Source: Virgibacillus sp. SK37
GTDB taxonomy: Bacteria; Bacillota; Bacilli; Bacillales; Amphibacillaceae
Direction: 5' to 3'
DNA length: 64,000 nt
Assembly (NCBI RefSeq): GCF_000725285.1
Contig: NZ_CP007161.1
Span: 2,270,213-2,334,212 of the forward strand
The notes beneath the pieces are model-generated. The model did no database searches and was not told the origin of the DNA. It saw nothing but the letters and a program-made list of their open reading frames with translations. Within the stretch, counting starts at the first letter, position 1. The number at the start of each line of letters is the position of its first letter. The position numbers and the translations under genes are program-made. This document shows, in pieces, positions 1-9,337 of this stretch.

Positions 1-430
1 TCATAGATTTTAAAATAGAGCCATTTCCAAGAATAGGTACATAGTTGTTTTCCTGTCTCACATAACCAACAAGTTCATGTTCTTTTAATTCAATCTCAAT
101 GGAACTGGGTAGATCCCTACTAATGGCAACAGAATTAATAATTGGATTAGATAGGAGTTTTTGCTTTATTTCTTCCTTATCGACAGACCAAATATTCGTA
201 TTTCTATTTAATCCACTTTCTGCAATAATCTCTTCCTTTGTTAAAAAAGTATTTCCTTTTACTTCGATAGTTTTAACATTGCTTAGAGGAGACTGTAAAT
301 AAACAATTATAGATATTAAAAAGAAAAAAACAGAAAGATAAAATATTAATCGACGATTTGCTTTTTTCTTACGGGCTTGTTTCAATTTGGGTATCCGATC
401 TTCAATTGAAACAATGTTTTTTTTGCTCAT
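1..430 (-). CDS. divIB: Cell division protein DivIB/FtsQ (3' end outside window)
   Basis: Only the first 143 codons are present; the gene runs off the left edge. The N-terminus is a basic cytoplasmic tail (residues 1-28), one membrane segment (about 29-46) and then a POTRA-like domain (about 50-120, containing VKTIEVKGN), the standard DivIB/FtsQ layout. DivIB is a bitopic divisome protein that works with FtsL and DivIC at the septum. The ATG at 430 has a GGAAG-type ribosome site. It follows spoVE after 222 bases, where murG and murB sit in B. subtilis, and has a candidate extended -10 promoter of its own at 502-510. Confidence 0.88.
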   Translation of the reverse strand, partial: MSKKNIVSIEDRIPKLKQARKKKANRRLIFYLSVFFFLISIIVYLQSPLSNVKTIEVKGNTFLTKEEIIAESGLNRNTNIWSVDKEEIKQKLLSNPIINSVAISRDLPSSIEIELKEHELVGYVRQENNYVPILGNGSILKSM

Positions 431-501
431 CTCCATTTCTTCCTTTGTATAAAATTAACAATCAGAACCAATGCAATACCTATTTCTGATCAGTTACATG
501 A

Positions 502-510
502 ATTATATCA
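502..510 (-). promoter_or_regulatory. Candidate extended -10 promoter for divIB
   Basis: The minus strand reads TGATATAAT, a perfect extended -10, about 70 bases before the divIB start. There is no good -35 at 16-18 bases. The 222-base gap before divIB makes a separate promoter plausible. Inference from sequence only. Confidence 0.4.
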
Positions 511-652
511 CATATTTCAATGAAATACGTAGTGTACGTAGATAGATTAACAGTTTTTCTTTAATTGGTAACTATAAATATTTTCCAGTCATTTATTAAT
601 CATTGGAGGAAGTAATTTTTGGAGAGCTACCTTAACACAAATAGTTTACTAC

Positions 653-1762
653 CTAAATTTTTGTATATCTGCTTATATTTAGAAGTATCCCGACAGAACA
701 CAATGTTAATGTTAGTGATGAGCCGCCATAGCTTAAAAATGGTAAGGTTATCCCTGTTACCGGTATGAGACCAATTACAACACTTATATTAATCATTGCT
801 TGAATGGACAGCATAGATACAACACCTAATCCTAACAATCTGGCAAATAAATCAGGCGCTTCCAACGAAATTTTTATTCCCCTCCATAACATTAAGATAA
901 ACAGACAAATAACAACACTACCACCAATAAAGCCAAGTTCTTCTCCAAGAATGGCAAAGATGAAATCCGTTTGTGGTTCAGGTAAATAGAAGTATTTTTG
1001 TAAGCTCTCCCCTAACCCCAACCCTAATAATCCCCCTGGACCAATGGCATATAAAGATTGAATGATTTGGAACCCGTCTCCGAGAGGATCTTCCCATGGA
1101 TTTAAAAAAGCAGTAATTCTACTAATACGATATGGTGCTGATATTATTAAGCCAACAAAGCCTATCAGACCCAATGCAGCCAGTCCAAAAAAATGGGATA
1201 GTCGCGCCCCAGTAACAAAAACCATTATCATAGACGTTAATACAAGTACCATACCTGTACCTAAATCAGGTTGCAACATAATTAGGCCAAAAGCGGTGAA
1301 TATGAGAATAATGGAAGGGAAAAAACCTTCTTTGAAGGAAGTAATCTTTTTTTGGTTCTTGGATAAAAAAGTTGCCAGAAAAATGATTAAGCCCAATTTC
1401 ATAAATTCTGACGGTTGTATACTAAATGCACCCACTCCAATCCAACTTTGTGCACCACCTCTGACCATACCTACACCGGGTATCAACACAAGGAATAACA
1501 AGAGGAAGCAAGAAAGAAGAATTGCTTTCGCATATTTCAACCAAGTTGAATATGGAATAAACATTACAATAAACATAGAAAAAATCCCTGCAGCAGCAAA
1601 CAATAGCTGTCTTTTCAAATAATAAAATGAGTCTCCAAACTTATACTCTGACCAAATATAAGAAGAGCTATAAACCATAACAATACCAATAATAAGCAAG
1701 CTTATGATTACTCCCAACAGAATATAATCCGGTTTATGGTAAGTTTTCACTGTTTTTTGCAA
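653..1762 (-). CDS. spoVE: SEDS-family peptidoglycan polymerase SpoVE (FtsW/RodA family)
   Basis: A polytopic membrane protein of the SEDS glycosyltransferase family. It carries the family signature PEPQTDFIFAILGEELG in the large extracellular loop, whose Asp matches the catalytically required residue of FtsW/RodA. SpoVE polymerises glycan strands for spore cortex with the transpeptidase SpoVD. I place the start at the TTG at 1762: AGGGGTG lies 6 bases upstream and the product is 369 aa, close to B. subtilis SpoVE (about 366). The open frame continues 23 codons further upstream, but those residues resemble no SpoVE N-terminus. It could be called FtsW by family alone; a second SEDS gene beside pycA fits FtsW better. 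The ribosome site is inside a hairpin (1767-1800). Confidence 0.85.
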   Translation of the reverse strand: MQKTVKTYHKPDYILLGVIISLLIIGIVMVYSSSYIWSEYKFGDSFYYLKRQLLFAAAGIFSMFIVMFIPYSTWLKYAKAILLSCFLLLFLVLIPGVGMVRGGAQSWIGVGAFSIQPSEFMKLGLIIFLATFLSKNQKKITSFKEGFFPSIILIFTAFGLIMLQPDLGTGMVLVLTSMIMVFVTGARLSHFFGLAALGLIGFVGLIISAPYRISRITAFLNPWEDPLGDGFQIIQSLYAIGPGGLLGLGLGESLQKYFYLPEPQTDFIFAILGEELGFIGGSVVICLFILMLWRGIKISLEAPDLFARLLGLGVVSMLSIQAMINISVVIGLIPVTGITLPFLSYGGSSLTLTLCSVGILLNISRYTKI

Positions 1763-1766
1763 AGAA

Positions 1767-1800
1767 AAACACCCCTCAAATTTAAAATAGCAGGGGTGTT
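1767..1800 (-). promoter_or_regulatory. Terminator-like hairpin that contains the spoVE ribosome-binding site
   Basis: Nine-base perfect arms, AACACCCCT (minus, 1800-1792) and AGGGGTGTT (1776-1768), flank a 15-base loop and are followed by TTTCTTT. The 3' arm includes the AGGGGTG Shine-Dalgarno of the TTG-started spoVE. It lies in the murD-spoVE gap and could be an attenuator, a leaky terminator or a translational switch. Confidence 0.6.
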
Positions 1801-1849
1801 GTTTTGCTTCGTTTGATGCTTTAATCTTCAATTGTTTAAAACAAGCCCC

Positions 1850-3199
1850 CTATCTTAATGTATGCACGGCTTGTATAAACATGTCTCCTCTTTCTTCAAA
1901 GGTTTTATACTGATCCCAGCTTGCACACGCAGGGGATAGTAAAATTGTATCTGCAGGAGCGGAAAATTTATAAGCTTCTTTTACAGCCATCTGTACGTTT
2001 TCTGTTTTTACTACAATCGGTATTTGAGCCTCTCTAGCAACTTGAGCCAATTTTTCAGCAGTTTGCCCAAATACTACCATACCCTTCACTTTTTTAAGAA
2101 ATGGTAGTAGGTCATGAAATTCGTTGCCTCGATCAAGCCCACCTGCTAGTAAAATAATGGGGTTTTCAAAAGCACCAAGCGCTTTTTGAGTCGCTAAAAT
2201 ATTTGTAGCTTTTGAATCATTATAAAATGTTCTATTATCTATCGTATCTACAAATTGCAAGCGGTGTTTTACTCCTTGAAAAGTAGTAAGCACTTGATAT
2301 ATTCCACTATTTGTCGCTCCATTTAACTTAGCTGCAGCAATGGCGGCCAAGATATTTTCCAGATTATGCTCACCAACCAAAACAATATCCTTTCTACTCA
2401 TTACTTGCTCATTTTTAAAGTACACATTCTCTTCATCCATCCAAACACCTTCATTTAATTGCTTCGTTCTGGAGAAGGGAACTTTTGTAGAGTTGGCATA
2501 GTGAATTGCTTCAGTTATGATAGGATCATCCGCATTATAGACCAGATAATCATTATTAGTCTGGGACTTAAATATGTTAAACTTTGCTGCTTTATAATTC
2601 TCAAATGTTTTATGATAATCAAGATGCGCTTCATAAATATTTAATAATACTGCGATATTAGGTTTGAAGCTCTGTATACCTTGTAATTGAAAGGAAGAGA
2701 GCTCAATAACCATGGTTTCATCTTCGCCTGTTGTTTGTGCTATATCTGTTGCTACTTTGCCAATATTACCCGCAACTTTAACAGGTTTTTGACTACACTT
2801 AAGCATTTCTGTTATTAACGTGGTGGTAGTTGTTTTTCCATTTGATCCGGTAATTCCTATTATAGGACCTTTTGTCAGCAATCCTGCTATTTCTATTTCA
2901 GTAATAACAGGAATATTTCTTTTTTCTGCTTCAACCACAATGGGATTATCATATGGGATCCCAGGATTCTTTACAACAATTTGGATGTCATCCAATACTG
3001 ATAAGGGATGGGAACCAATAATTACTTCGGCACCCATCCTTTTTAATTCTTCTATTTGATCATTATCTTGTGTTGACTTTCCATCATTAATTCGAACGTA
3101 TTTATTATTTTTCAACAATACTTTCGCAGCAGCCGTGCCGCTTTTGGCCAATCCAAGTACAAGAATATTTGAGTAAGGAAAAGCTTCTAATGTTTTCAT
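1850..3199 (-). CDS. murD: UDP-N-acetylmuramoyl-L-alanine:D-glutamate ligase MurD
   Basis: A cytoplasmic ATP-dependent ligase that adds D-Glu to UDP-MurNAc-L-Ala. At 449 aa it has the usual length. The N-terminal Rossmann-like UDP-binding domain starts at ILVLGLAKSG, followed by the Mur ligase P-loop [12 protein letters not shown] at residues 115-126, the central HLDYH motif and a C-terminal domain ending in the LLSPACASWDQY block typical of MurD. The start codon overlaps the mraY stop by one base (TAATG), so translational coupling is likely. Confidence 0.97.
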   Translation of the reverse strand: MKTLEAFPYSNILVLGLAKSGTAAAKVLLKNNKYVRINDGKSTQDNDQIEELKRMGAEVIIGSHPLSVLDDIQIVVKNPGIPYDNPIVVEAEKRNIPVITEIEIAGLLTKGPIIGITGSNGKTTTTTLITEMLKCSQKPVKVAGNIGKVATDIAQTTGEDETMVIELSSFQLQGIQSFKPNIAVLLNIYEAHLDYHKTFENYKAAKFNIFKSQTNNDYLVYNADDPIITEAIHYANSTKVPFSRTKQLNEGVWMDEENVYFKNEQVMSRKDIVLVGEHNLENILAAIAAAKLNGATNSGIYQVLTTFQGVKHRLQFVDTIDNRTFYNDSKATNILATQKALGAFENPIILLAGGLDRGNEFHDLLPFLKKVKGMVVFGQTAEKLAQVAREAQIPIVVKTENVQMAVKEAYKFSAPADTILLSPACASWDQYKTFEERGDMFIQAVHTLR

Positions 3200-4182
3200 T
3201 ATATCCCCACCTCAATATAAATGCCTAAACCTGCGAATATTAGCCCAATAAGCCAAAAAGTAGTAACTACTCGCCACTCTGACCATCCCAATAATTCATA
3301 GTGATGATGTAGAGGACTCATCTTAAATACCCTTTTACCTGTAGTTTTAAATGAGATGACTTGAATAATTACTGAAAGTGTCTCAATAACAAATACTCCA
3401 CCAATGATTACTAGTAGAATTTCCAGCTTTGTCATAATAGCAATTGCAGCAATTGCACCACCTAAAGCAAGGGAACCGGTATCTCCCATAAATACCTTGG
3501 CTGGATGAGCATTAAACACTAGAAATCCAAGCAATGCACCAACCACTGCTAACGAGAAAATGGTTACTCCACTTCCCGGCATTTGGTACCATGCAAGAAT
3601 CCCAAATGCACCAAAGGCTATGGCAGCAGTACCTGCAAGGAGACCATCCAGACCGTCAGTTAGATTTACTGCATTGGATGATCCTACAAGCATAAAGATA
3701 ATTAATAACGCATATCCCCAGCCCAATTCCCATTGAATATCAGTTCCAGGAATTTGTATACTTGTTTCAAAGCCTTTACTCTCTAAAATAAAATAGAATA
3801 TAAGCGCAATAATTATTTGACCGATCATCTTCTGCTTGGAAGTAAGACCTAAATTACGTTTTAATGCTACTTTAATAAAATCATCAAGGAAACCCAACAA
3901 GCCGTAACCAAAAAGTATAAAAAGCAATAATCCCAACTGATAGTCAATCCCGTTAGCTGAAGCTTTCCATACCATGACTAAGGAGGTAATAATAACACTA
4001 AAGATGATCATTATTCCTCCCATTGTTGGTGTACCTGTTTTTTTCATATGTGATTGTGGTCCTTCTTCTCTAATGCTTTGCCCAAACTTTAACCTTCTTA
4101 AAAATGGAATAAATATTGGAGATAAAAGGACGGTAATTAAAAATGCAATTGCAATCGTCAGTAGTAATATTGAAAAATTCAC
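3199..4182 (-). CDS. mraY: Phospho-MurNAc-pentapeptide transferase MraY
   Basis: An integral membrane enzyme transferring phospho-MurNAc-pentapeptide to undecaprenyl phosphate to make lipid I. It has about ten hydrophobic segments and the diagnostic motifs: GFLDDFIK with the Asp pair, [16 protein letters not shown] and the PLHHHYE histidine cluster. The GTG at 4182 is preferred over in-frame positions upstream because AGGAGGAG stands just before it and the product (327 aa) then matches the family length. It lies between murF and murD in the dcw operon. Confidence 0.96.
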   Translation of the reverse strand: MNFSILLLTIAIAFLITVLLSPIFIPFLRRLKFGQSIREEGPQSHMKKTGTPTMGGIMIIFSVIITSLVMVWKASANGIDYQLGLLLFILFGYGLLGFLDDFIKVALKRNLGLTSKQKMIGQIIIALIFYFILESKGFETSIQIPGTDIQWELGWGYALLIIFMLVGSSNAVNLTDGLDGLLAGTAAIAFGAFGILAWYQMPGSGVTIFSLAVVGALLGFLVFNAHPAKVFMGDTGSLALGGAIAAIAIMTKLEILLVIIGGVFVIETLSVIIQVISFKTTGKRVFKMSPLHHHYELLGWSEWRVVTTFWLIGLIFAGLGIYIEVGI

Positions 4183-4216
4183 TGTTTCTCCTCCTTGTAC
4201 AATAACCGTCCACACT

Positions 4217-5584
4217 TTATTTTTTTATTAATTTGTTTACAATAGTTTCAAACTTCAAACCTCTGGAAGCCTTAACCAAAATAATGGTTTCATCATTTAA
4301 AAACGGTTCTAGGTCCCTTACTAAATCTTCCTTGGAAGAAAAATGCTCTATCTTAATTTCGGAAGACATCCGGCTAACTTCATCATAGATATATTTTGCT
4401 TCTATCCCGAAAGTATATAACACAGTAATAGGATGTTTAATTTCATGTGCAATAGAACGGTGTAGTTCCTCTGAATAATCACCTAATTCTAATACATCTC
4501 CCAACACCAATATTCGTTCGCCATAGCCTTCCATTTGTTTCATAACTTCAATTGAAGCGATCATAGAGGTAGGAGAGGCATTATAGGCATCATTAATAAC
4601 AGAAACACCGTTTATCCCCTGTACTAATTGGAAACGCATAGAGGTTTGCTCTAATGAATTCAAACCTTTCTTTATTTCTGCAGTGGGAATCTTCATTTCC
4701 TTTGCCAGCAGGATAGCAAAAGAAGCATTCTTAGCATGATGCTTTCCCAATAAAGGTATGGAGTAGGAGTTGCCATCAGATAAATGAAAATTGGTTTGAC
4801 CATGGCCAACTACACATTTTTCAATTACACTTGTGTTAGTGGAATCATAGCCACAAGTACGTACATTCTTATTACTATGTAGGTGTTTTAAAAGAGGTTC
4901 GTCTCCGTCAATTACAGCTAAACCTTCTTCTTTCAACCCATTTAAAATCTCCATTTTCGCTTCAGAAATACCTTTGCGTGACCCTAAATACTCAATATGT
5001 GATTCACCAATATTTGTGATCACAACATAATCAGGAATTGCAATCGTAGACAATCTGTCTATCTCTCCAAAATTACTCATACCCATCTCAAGGATAAGGA
5101 CTTCAGTATCTCTCTTCATGGAAAGAATAGTCAAAGGAACACCAATATGATTATTTAAATTTCCTTTTGTCGCATGTGTATTATAGGTGGTTCCCATAAC
5201 AGCAGCTACCAAATCTTTTGTAGTTGTTTTTCCATTAGACCCTGTAATTCCTATAACGACAGGATTTACTTCTTTTCTGTATTCTGAAGAGATTTGCTGG
5301 AGAGCTATTAATGTATCATCCACAAAAAATACTGATATATCGTTAGGAAACGATTGAGGTAGTTTCCTGTCCTTCGTCCATAAAATAGCTACAGCCCCAT
5401 TTTCAACTGCTTGATGAACGTATTCATGCCCGTCGAAGTTCTCGCCAACCAATGGAATAAACAGTGATTTACTTACTTTAATTCGACTGTCTGTCACAAC
5501 TTCATTGATTATAGTTTCCTCTTCACGCTGTTTTTTGAAGTTGGGCAAAAATCCTGCCAACCAATCTATAGTAAATAACATCAT
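4217..5584 (-). CDS. murF: UDP-MurNAc-tripeptide:D-Ala-D-Ala ligase MurF
   Basis: A cytoplasmic ligase completing the UDP-MurNAc-pentapeptide by adding D-Ala-D-Ala. It has 455 aa, with the Mur P-loop [13 protein letters not shown] near residues 112-124, the [11 protein letters not shown] motif characteristic of MurF and a C-terminal ligase domain. The start is ATGATG, so initiation at 5584 or 5581 is possible. The murE stop codon is embedded in this pair (ATGATGA), giving overlap with murE. Confidence 0.96.
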   Translation of the reverse strand: MMLFTIDWLAGFLPNFKKQREEETIINEVVTDSRIKVSKSLFIPLVGENFDGHEYVHQAVENGAVAILWTKDRKLPQSFPNDISVFFVDDTLIALQQISSEYRKEVNPVVIGITGSNGKTTTKDLVAAVMGTTYNTHATKGNLNNHIGVPLTILSMKRDTEVLILEMGMSNFGEIDRLSTIAIPDYVVITNIGESHIEYLGSRKGISEAKMEILNGLKEEGLAVIDGDEPLLKHLHSNKNVRTCGYDSTNTSVIEKCVVGHGQTNFHLSDGNSYSIPLLGKHHAKNASFAILLAKEMKIPTAEIKKGLNSLEQTSMRFQLVQGINGVSVINDAYNASPTSMIASIEVMKQMEGYGERILVLGDVLELGDYSEELHRSIAHEIKHPITVLYTFGIEAKYIYDEVSRMSSEIKIEHFSSKEDLVRDLEPFLNDETIILVKASRGLKFETIVNKLIKK

Positions 5585-7053
5585 CCATTCTCCTTATTCT
5601 GGATTGCTTTACGAGCCACTTCCCTATCATCAAAGTCATACTTAACCTTACCAATTTGCTGATATGTTTCATGACCTTTACCTGCAATTAAAATGATATC
5701 ATCCTTTTGCGCACAATCAATAGCAAATTGAATTGCTTCTTTTCTTTGCTCAATAACGCTATAATTTTTTTCATCCAGGCCTGTTGTCATATCCTGCAAA
5801 ATGGCTTTTGGATCCTCTGTCCGCGGGTTATCAGAGGTGAAAATAGCTTGATCAGCATACTTTACAGCTATTTTTGCCATTAAAGGTCGCTTCGTCCTAT
5901 CTCGGTCTCCACCACAACCTACAACTACAAACACTTTTTGGTTTGCAAATTCCCTAGCCGTTTGTAATACATTTTCCAATGAATCCGGAGTATGTGCATA
6001 ATCGACAATCACAGAGTAGTTTTGACCCTCGTTTACTGGTTCAAACCTTCCATTAACCCCGGAAATAGATTCGAGAGCAATTTTAATCGTATCTAAAGGA
6101 ACCTGGGAAGTTATTGCAGCAGCACTTGCCGCGAGCATATTATAAACATTAAACATACCAATCAGGTTACTTTGAATTGGGATAAATCCAACTGGTGTGT
6201 GTAGATCAAATGATGTACCAAATGTGTTTAGTTTAATGTTCTTTGCCATAACTTGAGATTCATTTTTACAGCCATAGGTAATTACATGTTGGGCTGTACT
6301 CCTTTTAAGGAGTGCGTTGGAAGAATCATCTTCGTTGATCACAGCATACTTCTGTGATTGATTAAGATACGCATTCCCTAATTGTGCAAATAAAAGACTT
6401 TTTGCACGAAGATAATCATCTATATTCTTATGATAGTCTAAATGATCCTGTGATAAATTAGTAAAAATGGCTATATCAAAATCGCAACCATACACTCTTC
6501 CCTGATCAAGGGCATGCGAAGATACCTCCATAATTACTTGCTCTACATGCTGTTTTTGCATTTGATGGAACGTCTTTTGCAAATGTAACGCGTCTGGCGT
6601 CGTATTATTTACCGGATAACTGGTTTCACCAATCTTAGTTTGAATGGTGCCAATTATACCAGTTTTTTTCTGAAATTCATTGAAAATTTTCTCCAAGACA
6701 TAGGATACAGTTGTCTTTCCGTTTGTACCTGTAACACCAATCAATGGTAATTTTTCTGTTGGGTTTCCAAAAAATTGAACAGCAAGCATGGATAAAACAC
6801 GTGAAGTATCAGGAACCAGAATTACAGGTACAGTCGTCTGAATTTCTCTTTCAGCGATGATAGCGATTGCGCCATTTTCTACTGCTTCCTTCACATAATC
6901 ATGTCCGTCTACGGTAAAACCAGAAATACAAATAAAAAGGTTACCATCTTCCACTTTCCTGGAGTCCATTTCAATGTTATTAATCTCAATATCTTCTACT
7001 GATTGCGTTTTTTGGTAAAAAGGAATAATATCAAGTAATTCTTTCAGTTTCAT
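5581..7053 (-). CDS. murE: UDP-MurNAc-dipeptide:meso-diaminopimelate ligase MurE
   Basis: A cytoplasmic ligase adding the third stem-peptide residue. The P-loop is GVTGTNGKTT and the substrate motif is DNPRTEDP; DNPR is the signature of enzymes selecting meso-DAP over L-Lys, so this organism should have DAP-type peptidoglycan. I chose the ATG at 7053 (MKLKELL, as in other Bacillaceae) because AGGA lies 8 bases before it; an in-frame ATG at 7062 has weaker context. Product 490 aa. It overlaps murF at its 3' end. Confidence 0.96.
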   Translation of the reverse strand: MKLKELLDIIPFYQKTQSVEDIEINNIEMDSRKVEDGNLFICISGFTVDGHDYVKEAVENGAIAIIAEREIQTTVPVILVPDTSRVLSMLAVQFFGNPTEKLPLIGVTGTNGKTTVSYVLEKIFNEFQKKTGIIGTIQTKIGETSYPVNNTTPDALHLQKTFHQMQKQHVEQVIMEVSSHALDQGRVYGCDFDIAIFTNLSQDHLDYHKNIDDYLRAKSLLFAQLGNAYLNQSQKYAVINEDDSSNALLKRSTAQHVITYGCKNESQVMAKNIKLNTFGTSFDLHTPVGFIPIQSNLIGMFNVYNMLAASAAAITSQVPLDTIKIALESISGVNGRFEPVNEGQNYSVIVDYAHTPDSLENVLQTAREFANQKVFVVVGCGGDRDRTKRPLMAKIAVKYADQAIFTSDNPRTEDPKAILQDMTTGLDEKNYSVIEQRKEAIQFAIDCAQKDDIILIAGKGHETYQQIGKVKYDFDDREVARKAIQNKENG

Positions 7054-7188
7054 TTCTAACATCCTATCTCTTTTAATGTACGTTATATATATATTCTAAG
7101 TAGGAGCATTTTTTAAGAGGGTGAAAATACCCCCCTTTAAAAATATGCTTTGCTTTTTTGTCAACTCGCTTATCCATTATAGCAAAAA

Positions 7189-9129
7189 TTATTCATTTTC
7201 ACGATCATTTTCCGATAAATATATTCTCATCTTTGATCCCTGTTCCACTTTAGTACCTGGACGAGGAGCTTGATCCACAATATAGTTCCCTTCGCCACTT
7301 GTCTCAATAGAAAGGTTCGTCATATATTCCGTGAGCTCATCTTTAGTCAAGCCAATTAAGTCTGGTACTTCAACTTTTGGTTCATCTGGCCACTGGTATT
7401 CTTTTTCTAAACCACTACTCCTTGGCTTTACCTCCATAGCTCTTAAGCTATCATCTATAATTGTTCCCACAATAGGTGCTGCAACTACCCCACCAAATTG
7501 AACGGTTCCTTTTGGGTTATCAACAGCTACATACACAACAATTTCAGGGTCATCTGCCGGAGCGAAACCAATAAAAGATACAATGTGATTGTTTTCTAAA
7601 TACCTGCCATTCGGTCCAACCTTTTGAGCAGTACCAGTCTTGCCTCCTACACGATACCCATCAACATATGCCGGTCGTCCGGTTCCTTTAGCAACAACAC
7701 TTTCCAGGGCATGACGTATTTCTTTTGATGTAGCAGGTGAGATGACTTTTTCTTTTAATACAGGCTCATACGTTTCGACAGTCTTCTCTGTCTTAGAATC
7801 AATCCATTCCTGGGCGATATGTGGTTGATATAAATAGCCCCCGTTAATAGCAGCTGCAACTGCCATTACTTGCTGTATCGGTGTTACCGATACCCCTTGA
7901 CCAAAAGAAGTTGTAGCTAGTTCTACTGGACCTACATTTTCTGGTTTAAATAATATACCGTTCCCTTCTCCCTGTAAGTCAATCCCAGTTTTCTGCCCAA
8001 AGCCAAAATTCCTTATATAGCTAAATAGCTTTTCTTCTCCCAGCTTTTGCCCCAAGGTAACAAAGCCGGGGTTACAGGAATTCTGGACAACTTCTAAATA
8101 CGTTTGGTGACCATGTCCCCCACTCTTCCAGCATCTTAACTTCGCTCCTCCAACTTTTATGCTTCCACTGTCATGGAATTCATCTTCTTCCAAGTCTACA
8201 ATTCCTTCTTCCAATGCCGCTGCAAGCGTAATAATCTTGAAGGTTGAACCCGGTTCATATGTGCTCCAAATTGGGAGGTTTCGGTCAAAGATCTTCGCAT
8301 CTACTTCCTGATAATTTTCAGGATGAAAATTGGGTCTCGTGGACATACCAAGAACTCCACCTGTTTTAGGGTTAACAGCGATCGCCAGTGCTCCATCTGG
8401 ATTATATTTTGCTACTGCTAAGTCCAGTTCTCTTTCCATGATTGTCTGAACCTTATTATTAATGGTAGTTTTTAAATTTAGGCCGTCTTTTGGTGGGTAA
8501 TAAACGTCTGCTAAACTATCTAACCTTCTACCCTTCGCATCGGAATAAAAAGATAGTCTTCCTTTTTCTCCGCTTAATTTTTCATCATAATAAAGCTCCA
8601 GCCCCATTAGACCTTGGTTATCAATGCCCGCAAAACCAAGAACATGGGAAAGATCGTTGCCATTTGGATAATGCCTCTTAGAATCCTTAGCTAAATAAAC
8701 TCCAGCCATATCCAAGCTTCGAATAGCAACTTCCTGTTCTTCCGTTATCTTTATCCCTGCTGGTCGAATTGTAACACTTGATTTGTTTTGTGTTATATTT
8801 TCATATATTTTCTCTTTTTTTACTTGCAATATCTCCGAGAGTTTTTTTGCTGTTTTCTGTGGTTCTTTTATTTGTCTGGGTATCACCACAATCGAAGGTG
8901 CAGAAACATTTTCTGCAAGAATTTCACCTTCTGAATCGAGAATATAACCCCTTTCTGATTCAAAAACAATATCCCTTGTCCAAAGATCACTTGCTTTTGC
9001 CATCAATTCATCTCCGATAACAAATTGTACATACCCCAATCGGACATTGATGATCATAAAAAAAATTAATCCAAAAAGAAAAACAGTAACTATTCGCTTT
9101 TTCACTGTAACAGTTGATACACGTTTCAT
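7189..9129 (-). CDS. spoVD: Sporulation-specific penicillin-binding protein SpoVD
   Basis: A class B PBP: short cytoplasmic tail, one membrane anchor (about 11-30), a dimerisation domain and a transpeptidase domain with SxxK at 295-298 (STFK), SxN at 351-353 (SCN) and KTGT at 497-500, then a single C-terminal PASTA domain beginning near VEVPDLIGLTKDE. In B. subtilis SpoVD pairs with SpoVE in spore cortex synthesis. The ATG at 9129 has GGGGATGG upstream and gives 646 aa, matching the family (about 645); the longer frame to 9165 lacks support. It is separated from pbpB by 208 bases, so separate sporulation control is possible. Confidence 0.93.
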   Translation of the reverse strand: MKRVSTVTVKKRIVTVFLFGLIFFMIINVRLGYVQFVIGDELMAKASDLWTRDIVFESERGYILDSEGEILAENVSAPSIVVIPRQIKEPQKTAKKLSEILQVKKEKIYENITQNKSSVTIRPAGIKITEEQEVAIRSLDMAGVYLAKDSKRHYPNGNDLSHVLGFAGIDNQGLMGLELYYDEKLSGEKGRLSFYSDAKGRRLDSLADVYYPPKDGLNLKTTINNKVQTIMERELDLAVAKYNPDGALAIAVNPKTGGVLGMSTRPNFHPENYQEVDAKIFDRNLPIWSTYEPGSTFKIITLAAALEEGIVDLEEDEFHDSGSIKVGGAKLRCWKSGGHGHQTYLEVVQNSCNPGFVTLGQKLGEEKLFSYIRNFGFGQKTGIDLQGEGNGILFKPENVGPVELATTSFGQGVSVTPIQQVMAVAAAINGGYLYQPHIAQEWIDSKTEKTVETYEPVLKEKVISPATSKEIRHALESVVAKGTGRPAYVDGYRVGGKTGTAQKVGPNGRYLENNHIVSFIGFAPADDPEIVVYVAVDNPKGTVQFGGVVAAPIVGTIIDDSLRAMEVKPRSSGLEKEYQWPDEPKVEVPDLIGLTKDELTEYMTNLSIETSGEGNYIVDQAPRPGTKVEQGSKMRIYLSENDRENE

Positions 9130-9337
9130 TTTCCATCCCCTTTTCCATAGGTAGGCTTGTATCAACTATATGAAGTAATAAAATCGAATAGAACACTGTT
9201 TTAGATCAATGAAGAGGTCGCACCACTAACTAAAAACATACGTAAGAGCTTCACAGTCACATATTGTCCAATGAAATTAAAATGGACGTTATTCATTAAG
9301 CATTAAAGATGAAGACCGAAGAAACTATACGATTAAC

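Noticed and set aside
507-520. TTGAAA close to TATAAT upstream of divIB as a -35/-10 pair
   Set aside because: Only 7 bases separate them; only the extended -10 is kept.
1062-1622. 186-codon plus-strand open frame opposite spoVE
   Set aside because: It is antisense to transmembrane segments of spoVE; composition is typical of a shadow frame.
7100-7140. Hairpin with G/C-rich arms between spoVD and murE
   Set aside because: The stem is imperfect and neither strand has a following T run, so I do not call a terminator; no clear regulatory role is visible.
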